DNA from: Bacteriovoracaceae bacterium
Lineage (GTDB): Bacteria > Bdellovibrionota > Bacteriovoracia > Bacteriovoracales > Bacteriovoracaceae
Assembly: GCA_018060635.1 (NCBI GenBank)
Contig: JAGOVR010000065.1
Location: forward strand, 1-8,091
Direction of reading: 5' to 3'
Length of the DNA stretch: 8,091 bases
Under the pieces are notes generated by a model. It saw only the letters and a program-made list of their open reading frames with translations. It was not told the DNA's origin and searched no databases. Below, piece after piece: positions 1 through 5,448 of this stretch. Within the stretch, counting starts at the first letter, position 1, and each line of letters begins with the position of its first letter. A program made the translations under genes and the position numbers.

Positions 1-263
1 TTACCTAAACCTTCCCCTTTGGAAGCTCCTCTCACTAGACCTGCAATATCTACGAACTCTACCATAGCTGGAAGTATTTTTTCAGGATGAAAAATTCCCG
101 CAATTTGTTCTAGTCTTTCATCAGGAACATTTACAATTCCAATATTAGGATCAATGGTACAAAAAGGATAATTAGCTACTTCTGCAGGAGCTGAAGTTAG
201 TGCTGAAAACAAAGTAGACTTCCCAACATTGGGTAGCCCCACAATACCGCAATTAAGACCCAT
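1..263 (-). CDS. ychF: YchF (OLA1-family) P-loop NTPase, N-terminal part, cut by window edge
   Basis: The visible 87 residues are the N-terminus of YchF, an Obg-related P-loop protein that hydrolyses ATP rather than GTP and binds ribosomes. Seen directly: the Walker A loop GLPNVGKST at residues 9-17, the switch-I region NYPFCTIDPN at about 31-40, and the G3-type motif DIAGLV followed by RGASKGEGLG at the edge. This matches E. coli YchF almost column for column (from memory). The ATG at 261-263 has a strong Shine-Dalgarno site (GGAGG, 270-274, spacing 6) lying inside the end of pth, and the two genes overlap by 11 bases, so ychF is probably the distal gene of the tRNA-Gln/prs/pth unit and translationally coupled. 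The rest of the G domain, the coiled coil and the TGS domain lie outside the window. Confidence 0.97.
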   Translation of the reverse strand, partial: MGLNCGIVGLPNVGKSTLFSALTSAPAEVANYPFCTIDPNIGIVNVPDERLEQIAGIFHPEKILPAMVEFVDIAGLVRGASKGEGLG

Positions 264-858
264 ACAACCCCTCCAAAAGATTTTTTTTATTATATAAACC
301 TGATACTTTTTGCAAGCCCTGCTGTAAAGCGAGCAATAAAGCCTCTTGTGATCTTTGCATAAATAAAGAGAGAAATTCTTTTTCCTCTTTAGAAAAAGGA
401 TCTAAAACCCACGAACCTGCCCAGCCTTGTGGTGGTCTAGAAATTCCTATTCTCATTCTTGCAAAATCTTGTGAACTTAATTCCTGTGCAATAGATTTTA
501 AGCCATTATGACCTGCAAGGCCTCCGCCTTTTTTAAACATGATATGTCCAAAGGGAATATCTAGCTCATCATGCAAAACTAAAATAGCATTTAAAGGAAT
601 TTTAAAAAATTGCATAATTTCTCGCACACTTTCACCACTGCAATTCATAAAAGTTTGAGGTTTTAAAAGAAATATTTTTCGCCCCATAAACTCAAACGTT
701 CCATACTCGCCTTTAAACTTCTTCTCTAACTTTATATTTTTTTCTTTAATTAATTGATCTAAAACCATAAATCCTGCATTATGCCTTGTTTTTTCATATT
801 CTGCACCAGGATTTCCCAAGGCTACAATGAGTTGAAAATTATCCATTGATGATGACAT
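253..858 (-). CDS. pth: Peptidyl-tRNA hydrolase
   Basis: Pth releases tRNA from peptidyl-tRNA that has dropped off the ribosome; it is cytosolic and usually essential. At 201 residues it has the normal family length. Residues matching the E. coli active site are all present: N16 (N10) in ALGNPG, H26 (H20) in TRHNAGF, N72 (N68) in KPQTFMNCSG, D97 (D93) in HDELDIPFG, and N118 (N114) in AGHNGL. The glycine loop reads GGGLAGHNG where GGGHGGHNG is usual, a minor change that spares the catalytic residues. The ATG at 856-858 shares its A with the prs stop (TAATG). It has no clear Shine-Dalgarno site, which fits coupled re-initiation by ribosomes finishing prs. Met5 (844-846) is an alternative start closer to the family N-terminus but has no better ribosome site. 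Confidence 0.97.
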   Translation of the reverse strand: MSSSMDNFQLIVALGNPGAEYEKTRHNAGFMVLDQLIKEKNIKLEKKFKGEYGTFEFMGRKIFLLKPQTFMNCSGESVREIMQFFKIPLNAILVLHDELDIPFGHIMFKKGGGLAGHNGLKSIAQELSSQDFARMRIGISRPPQGWAGSWVLDPFSKEEKEFLSLFMQRSQEALLLALQQGLQKVSGLYNKKNLLEGLYGS

Positions 859-1802
859 TATACAAAAAGAGAACTTACAGAATCATGATTAAATGTTCTA
901 AGAATTGCTTTAGAAAAAACATCCGCTGTTGACAGCACTTTAATTTTAGAAAGTTTGGCGGCTTCTTCTCTTAGAGGGATCGTGTCAGTCACAATCACTT
1001 GCTCTAATTCTGCACAAGATGCAATTCTATTAATAGCTTCTCCTGATAATACTGGGTGAGTGGCACAACAATAGATTTTCATGGCTCCTTCTTTTCTTAA
1101 AACTCGAGCCGCTTCCACTAAAGTACCTGCGGTATCAATCATATCGTCAATAATAATAACATTTTTATCTTTAACATCACCGACTACTCGCAAAGCCTCT
1201 GCGACGTTATGAGCCGTTCTACGTTTATCAATAAGTGCTAACTCTACTTGCATTTTTTTAGCATAATGACGAACACGCTCAACACCCCCGCTATCAGGAG
1301 AAACACACACCATTTTATCTGACATAAGTTCTTTACGAATGTGATTTAAAAAAACAGGTGACCCATAAATATTATCAAAAGGAATATTAAAAAATCCTTG
1401 AATCTGCCCAGCGTGCAAATCCATAGTCATCACTCTAGTGGCCCCTGCTACTGTAATTAAGTCTGCAACTAATTTTGCAGTAATAGGAGTTCTAGGGCTT
1501 ACTTTCCGATCTTGTCTAGCATACCCATAATGGGGAATAACAGGAACAATAGAATTAGCTGAAGCTCTTTTGAGAGCATCAATCATAATCAGAAGTTCCA
1601 TAATATGATCATTAGCGGGAGCACTGGTGGATTGAATAATAAAAACATCCGAGCCTCTGACATTTTTTTCTATTTCACAAAAAATTTCACCGTTAGCAAA
1701 ACGCTTTAGTTGTGGGCTAATAAGAGGAACGTCCACGATTTGGGAAATTTTTTTAGCGAGTTCGATACTACTGGAGCCTGCCATAAGCACTAATCGTCTC
1801 AA
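858..1802 (-). CDS. prs: Ribose-phosphate pyrophosphokinase (PRPP synthetase), TTG start
   Basis: Prs transfers pyrophosphate from ATP to ribose-5-phosphate, making PRPP for purine, pyrimidine, His, Trp and NAD synthesis. The 314-residue product is full length for the class I enzyme. Seen: RQDRK at 96-100 (ATP region), the metal-binding MDLHAGQIQGFF with H130, the flexible-loop IDKRR at 191-195, and the PRPP-binding loop DDMIDTAGT at 219-227. The start is TTG (1800-1802), chosen because AGGAG lies 6 bases upstream and because residues 2-8 align with the family's first beta strand. Starting at Met7 would delete that strand. The gene follows tRNA-Gln by 28 bases and overlaps pth by one base, so it is probably read from the promoter in front of the tRNA. 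Confidence 0.98.
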   Translation of the reverse strand: MRRLVLMAGSSSIELAKKISQIVDVPLISPQLKRFANGEIFCEIEKNVRGSDVFIIQSTSAPANDHIMELLIMIDALKRASANSIVPVIPHYGYARQDRKVSPRTPITAKLVADLITVAGATRVMTMDLHAGQIQGFFNIPFDNIYGSPVFLNHIRKELMSDKMVCVSPDSGGVERVRHYAKKMQVELALIDKRRTAHNVAEALRVVGDVKDKNVIIIDDMIDTAGTLVEAARVLRKEGAMKIYCCATHPVLSGEAINRIASCAELEQVIVTDTIPLREEAAKLSKIKVLSTADVFSKAILRTFNHDSVSSLFV

Positions 1803-1808
1803 AAAAAG

Positions 1809-1813
1809 CTCCT
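1809..1813 (-). promoter_or_regulatory. Ribosome binding site that fixes the TTG start of prs
   Basis: AGGAG on the minus strand is separated from the TTG start by 6 bases. It sits in the sequence AAAAAG-GAG-CTTTTT (1803-1817), which could fold into a small 6-bp, mostly A-U hairpin with a 3-base loop covering the site. The ribosome site is clear; any regulatory role of the hairpin is inference. Confidence 0.75.
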
Positions 1814-1830
1814 TTTTGGGTTAAGAAAAA

Positions 1831-1905
1831 TGGTTGGGGTGGTAGGATTCGAACCTACGAATGGCAGAATCAAAATCTGCTGACTTGCCGCTTGTCGACA
1901 CCCCA
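1831..1905 (-). tRNA. tRNA-Gln (anticodon UUG), CCA encoded
   Basis: Read on the minus strand, a 75-base cloverleaf folds with every arm paired. The acceptor is TGGGGTG with CACCCCA (7 bp, with the U1-A72 pair typical of tRNA-Gln), then discriminator A73 and an encoded CCA at 1831-1833. The D stem is GAC/GTC. The anticodon stem GCAGA/TCTGC encloses loop TTTTGAT with anticodon TTG at 1871-1873. The T arm is GTAGG-TTCGAAT-CCTAC. Sequence and size follow proteobacterial tRNA-Gln closely. It lies 28 bases before prs on the same strand, so tRNA and mRNA are probably cut from one transcript. Discriminator A differs from the G of E. coli tRNA-Gln. Confidence 0.97.
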
Positions 1906-1919
1906 AAAAACTTACCAGA

Positions 1920-1948
1920 AATATACTTGAGTCAGCCTCTTATTGCAA
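1920..1948 (-). promoter_or_regulatory. Sigma70-type promoter of the tRNA-Gln/prs/pth/ychF unit
   Basis: On the minus strand a -35 box TTGCAA (1943-1948) and a -10 box TATATT (1920-1925) are separated by exactly 17 bases. Transcription would start near 1912-1914, a few bases before the mature tRNA 5' end at 1905. The upstream murein synthase gene stops at 1965, only 17 bases away, and no strong terminator separates them, so some read-through into the operon is possible. Confidence 0.7.
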
Positions 1949-1964
1949 GGGTATACCTGTGACT

Positions 1965-3887
1965 TTAAGGGGGGGTTGGGCAAGAAAAAAGTTTTAATTT
2001 TCGACCTCGGTTTAGTACAAAATCTTGATAGATATTAAAAGAGGTTACAGCTCCTGCTGATTTAAGTTTTTTATTTTGTCTTGAACCTTCTAAGCCTACC
2101 CAAATAACTGATAATTCTGTTCCATCAAAAGCCACAAACCAATTATCAAGTCCATTATCACTCGTCCCTGTTTTTCCAAAAAAACGTGATTCCGCAAGTG
2201 GTGAACGAACAACATTTTTAAGTGTCGTCTGTTTAGGATCAAGTAGAGAATAGATGACTGAAACTTCTCTTTGTTCTAAATCCTGAGTCCATCCGCATTC
2301 TTGTAGAAAAAAGGATTTGAATAATTTAGCAACTTCTTCTGTGGACATTTCAATAGAACCCAAAAGTTGAGCTGGATACTGAGCCAGAGGTTTTAGCTGA
2401 GGTATTTCTTTTTTTAACTCTGCTTCTACTCGATCAAAGCCCAATCTTTGCGCTATTCTCACAGTCGGAATATTGCGAGATTTTTGTAAGGCTTGTTCTA
2501 CTGTTAATTCTGTTTCAACTTCTTCACTAGCTTCTTTGGGTGTCCATTCTCCTGAGGAAAGCTTGAGCGTCATACTTTCTGTAGTCACTTTATTGTCTAA
2601 TTTTTCACCTAATAAAAGATAAATTTTATACAGAAGTGGCTTAAGAGTACTCCCCACTAAATGCTTTTCTTCTTGTAGTGCTACTTGTTTTTTTCTTTCC
2701 CATTTAGAGTAATATTCAAACTTAGCAGGACAATCCAGACAAAAAACATCGCCCACCCAAGCTTTAACAGCAATATCTTCATCTTTAAATTGTTCTTTTT
2801 TCTGATTTTTTAACCAAGAAACTGCCGTATAAAAAACAAAAGATTCGTAAGCATTAAAAGCTTTAACATCCATAAGCGAAGAAGAGGGACTAGTGAGTGC
2901 CCATAAAGCAGAAAAAATTCCTCTCTCTTTCTTTCTTTCTAAGAGCCCTACCCATTTTTTAAATTTTTTATCATCCCACTCTGTTTGACCTTCATAAAAA
3001 AGTTTTTTTTCTTTTAACTGCTTAAAGATATAACGAGATCTTTCTTTTAATTTTTCTAAATGAGCGAAGGGATGGTAAAACTCTGGCCCTTTTAGCATAG
3101 AAATAAGAATAGAAACTTCAAAATCTGATAACTCTTGAGGCATTTTAGAAAAATAAAAAATAGCCGCTGAAAAAAATCCTCTTATTTGAATCCCTTGTAA
3201 ACTCCCCCAATAAACTTCATTCAAATAAGCTGATAAAATTTCTTCTTTGGAAAGAACTTTTTCAATACTAATGGAATAAACGACTTCTTTAAATTTTCTT
3301 ACAAAAGATTTTTGATTCGTTAAAAAAAGATTTTTAGCTAGCTGTTGTGTCAGAGTTGATCCCCCTTGCGCTAGCCTACCTTTTTTTAAATTAACCCACA
3401 TGGCCCTCATAATGGAACGTAAACTAAATCCACCATGATCAAGATAGCTACTATCTTCAATACCAATGAGCCCTTTCCAAAGAGAAGTAGGCATATTAGC
3501 AAAAGAGATTTTTTTTTGAAAACAATAGACGTCTGCGCAATCGTTATAAACACTGCCTTTTATGCTAATATCGTCATTAAAAAATAAGCGCTCTTTTTGT
3601 ATACTATAGTGCGTGGAATTTTCTTCATACCAATCTGTTAATTTTTGCTCCTGATTGAAAAAAACATAAAAGCTTTCAAAAAGATCTTTAGCTGTTGAAG
3701 ACTCTTTCTCTAAGAGAATACTCTGAGTTTGTTCTATTCTTCCTAACTCTTGCTGACCTTGATAGGTTTGAACCCATAGCTTTGCGTCATTCTGTACCTT
3801 ATAGAAACAAATGGTCAAAAAAATTAAAAAACAAAAAAAGAGCAGAGAAGTAAATCCTAAAATTCTGAAAAAAAACTTTAATTTCAT
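1965..3887 (-). CDS. Class A penicillin-binding protein (bifunctional glycosyltransferase/transpeptidase)
   Basis: This 640-residue inner-membrane enzyme would polymerise lipid II into glycan strands and cross-link peptide stems in the periplasm. One N-terminal transmembrane anchor spans about residues 5-29. The GT51 domain (about 130-300) has catalytic E144 in IEDSSYLDHGG, the signature GGSTLTQQLAKNLFL at 175-189, second glutamate E201 and LSKEEILSAYLNEVYWG; the 57-residue gap between glutamates equals that in E. coli PBP1b. The transpeptidase has STLK at 413-416 (nucleophile S413), SRN at 470-472 and KTGTS at 572-576, so both activities look intact. The transpeptidase context (GSTLKPLLY) recalls PBP1C while the GT part recalls PBP1A/1B, so I give no symbol. 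Odd points: an unassigned stretch at 30-130, Cys pairs 117/122 and CLDC at 383-386, and only about 65 residues after KTGTS, ending at a C7 tract before the stop. The ATG is preceded by AAGG, spacing 10. Confidence 0.93.
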   Translation of the reverse strand: MKLKFFFRILGFTSLLFFCFLIFLTICFYKVQNDAKLWVQTYQGQQELGRIEQTQSILLEKESSTAKDLFESFYVFFNQEQKLTDWYEENSTHYSIQKERLFFNDDISIKGSVYNDCADVYCFQKKISFANMPTSLWKGLIGIEDSSYLDHGGFSLRSIMRAMWVNLKKGRLAQGGSTLTQQLAKNLFLTNQKSFVRKFKEVVYSISIEKVLSKEEILSAYLNEVYWGSLQGIQIRGFFSAAIFYFSKMPQELSDFEVSILISMLKGPEFYHPFAHLEKLKERSRYIFKQLKEKKLFYEGQTEWDDKKFKKWVGLLERKKERGIFSALWALTSPSSSLMDVKAFNAYESFVFYTAVSWLKNQKKEQFKDEDIAVKAWVGDVFCLDCPAKFEYYSKWERKKQVALQEEKHLVGSTLKPLLYKIYLLLGEKLDNKVTTESMTLKLSSGEWTPKEASEEVETELTVEQALQKSRNIPTVRIAQRLGFDRVEAELKKEIPQLKPLAQYPAQLLGSIEMSTEEVAKLFKSFFLQECGWTQDLEQREVSVIYSLLDPKQTTLKNVVRSPLAESRFFGKTGTSDNGLDNWFVAFDGTELSVIWVGLEGSRQNKKLKSAGAVTSFNIYQDFVLNRGRKLKLFSCPTPP

Positions 3888-3932
3888 TTTTATAACGCCT
3901 TGATAAACTCATTGTTTGCCAGTTTGTCTCTC

Positions 3933-3961
3933 ATTATATACATATAACTTCATAGAAAAAA
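3933..3961 (-). promoter_or_regulatory. Probable promoter of the penicillin-binding protein gene
   Basis: On the minus strand a perfect -10 hexamer TATAAT lies at 3933-3938. Seventeen bases upstream the -35 position (3956-3961) holds only TTTTTT, a weak match. Transcription would begin near 3926, giving a leader of about 39 bases before the ATG at 3885-3887. The -10 box is certain as a sequence; its use is inference. Confidence 0.4.
3934..3947. repeat. AT-rich dyad (TTATAT-AC-ATATAA) between divergent genes
   Basis: Two perfect 6-base inverted arms flank a 2-base centre in the gap between the penicillin-binding protein gene (minus) and the outer-membrane protein gene (plus). The left arm overlaps the minus-strand TATAAT. 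The right arm gives TATAAC (3943-3948) on the plus strand, which could serve as the -10 for the barrel gene, although no good -35 precedes it. The dyad may be a shared operator or merely two back-to-back AT-rich -10 elements. Confidence 0.35.
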
Positions 3962-3975
3962 CATTGGTCTTTTGC

Positions 3976-3981
3976 AAGGAG
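3976..3981 (+). promoter_or_regulatory. Ribosome binding site that fixes the GTG start of the barrel gene
   Basis: AAGGAG lies 6 bases before the GTG at 3988-3990. It identifies that codon as the start over an in-frame TTG at 3916, which has no such site and would put 24 extra residues before a complete signal peptide. Confidence 0.85.
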
Positions 3982-3987
3982 TTCATC

Positions 3988-5448
3988 GTGTTATTACGCT
4001 CATTTGTTTTCTTTATTCTTTCTTTTATTTTTATGCATAACGCTTTTTCATTACCCATTGACTGGCATGGAACATTTGGAGTGGATACAACTCGTATTGA
4101 TGTCTATAGAAAGACCTCTGATGCAGGGATTGTGACAGGAGGAGGAAGTCAAGGAATCGCTCCTTCTGCTAGTAATAAAAATTCAGCTTCTTTTCAGAAT
4201 TATATTTTTAGACTTAATCCAGAAATTATTGTGAATGATGATGTAACTGTTCATGGTGAAATCTCTACAGGTTATGCGCGTGGTGGATTTTTTGGAGATA
4301 GTAGTGCTTTTCAAGCCAACACAACCACAGGAGCTCCTAGCACAAGCTTTGGGAATGCCCTGTATTTTAATAATCTTTCCAGTGGTTCTTCTAACCTAAG
4401 TCTTACTCAATTTTATATGGAGCTTTACTCGGATACCGCAACTTATTTAATCGGAAGACAACCCATGCATTGGGGAATGGGAGCTATTTTTAATAAAGGT
4501 TCAAAAACATGGGATCGACACGTCACAGTTCATGATGGAATTCACGCTAAACTACGTTTGGGTAATTTTAACTTAGAACCTTATTGGGCAAAAATTAATT
4601 CAGTGGGTGATCTTACCAATACCACAGATGTGACAGAAATTGGGGCCACTCTTCTCTATCAAAACAAAGATAAAGACATGAGCTTTGGAATTCTTTTTGC
4701 AAAAAGAGAAGGAAATCCTTTCAGCACCTATTATGGATCTGCGACTACCTCTGCGAGTCTAGGGGCAACTGACGTTAAAATTACTGATGTTTACTTCAAA
4801 AAAACTTTTGGTAAATTTACCGCTTCTGTGGAAGCTCCTCTGATGAGTGGAAAAATTGGACAAACTTTTACTGCTGGAACTAATACAAAATACAAAGCTT
4901 CTGCTTTTTTAGCAGAAACAGCTTATGAATTTAACCCTGCTTGGAAATTAGGATTTAATTTTGGTTCTATTTCTGGAGAAGATAGCAATACCGATAAATT
5001 TGGGGCCATGTATCTTCACCCTAACTATCAAGTGGCAACACTTCTTTTCCGCTATAACATGAATGCTATCAGTAATCCTAATCTTAATATTTACGATTCT
5101 TATATGGTAAACACTCGCTATGCCAAACTTCTTTTAGAGCGCAGTAAAGATCTTTGGACTTGGAAATTTGCGACTATTTATGCCATGGCCCAAGAGACTG
5201 CTGGAGCTTCTGGAAATGCTTTTAACCATGAAAATAATGTTTCTTTTACTTCTACTGTAGAACAAAAAGATGATTTAGGGTTAGAACTGGATGGAGGATT
5301 TGATTATAAATGGAATCCTAATGTAACTATAAGCGGAGATTTAGCTTATCTTTTTACAGGAAAATATTACGAATATAGTAATACAGCCGCAAAAATTCCT
5401 ACTAAAAATCCCTACCTTATCTCTTTACGTGTTGGTGTTAATTTCTAA
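3988..5448 (+). CDS. Predicted outer-membrane beta-barrel (porin-like) protein, GTG start
   Basis: The 486-residue product begins with a Sec signal peptide (hydrophobic core about 5-16, probable cleavage after S21, giving a mature start LPIDWHG). The mature part is rich in alternating aromatic/polar strands with Asn/Gly/Ser/Thr-rich turns, has no cysteine, and ends in RVGVNF. A C-terminal Phe on an amphipathic strand is the usual Bam-complex recognition signal, so an outer-membrane barrel is well supported. A conspicuous block, YLIGRQPMHWGMGAIFN with WDR shortly after (153-177), looks like a conserved family motif. It recalls the 'GR.P.HWG.G' motif of uncharacterised deltaproteobacterial outer-membrane proteins (from memory, weak). 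Substrate and exact family are unknown; a porin or an alginate-export-like channel are possibilities. It is divergent from the murein synthase gene and convergent with the 705-residue secreted protein gene. Confidence 0.8.
   Translation: MLLRSFVFFILSFIFMHNAFSLPIDWHGTFGVDTTRIDVYRKTSDAGIVTGGGSQGIAPSASNKNSASFQNYIFRLNPEIIVNDDVTVHGEISTGYARGGFFGDSSAFQANTTTGAPSTSFGNALYFNNLSSGSSNLSLTQFYMELYSDTATYLIGRQPMHWGMGAIFNKGSKTWDRHVTVHDGIHAKLRLGNFNLEPYWAKINSVGDLTNTTDVTEIGATLLYQNKDKDMSFGILFAKREGNPFSTYYGSATTSASLGATDVKITDVYFKKTFGKFTASVEAPLMSGKIGQTFTAGTNTKYKASAFLAETAYEFNPAWKLGFNFGSISGEDSNTDKFGAMYLHPNYQVATLLFRYNMNAISNPNLNIYDSYMVNTRYAKLLLERSKDLWTWKFATIYAMAQETAGASGNAFNHENNVSFTSTVEQKDDLGLELDGGFDYKWNPNVTISGDLAYLFTGKYYEYSNTAAKIPTKNPYLISLRVGVNF

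Noticed and set aside
1826..1830. Five-T run after tRNA-Gln as a full terminator
   Set aside because: There is no GC-rich hairpin other than the tRNA itself and prs follows within 28 bases without its own promoter; at most attenuation.
1950..1957. GGTATACC palindrome upstream of the tRNA promoter
   Set aside because: An 8-base palindrome with no extension and no partner; expected by chance.
1943..3979. Shared TTGCAAGG at 1943-1950 and 3972-3979
   Set aside because: The two 8-base copies serve different contexts (a -35 box read on the minus strand and a ribosome site on the plus strand); most likely coincidence.
3916..3987. Upstream in-frame TTG start extending the barrel protein by 24 residues
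   Set aside because: It has no ribosome site and would bury a complete signal peptide; the GTG at 3988 has AAGGAG at ideal spacing.
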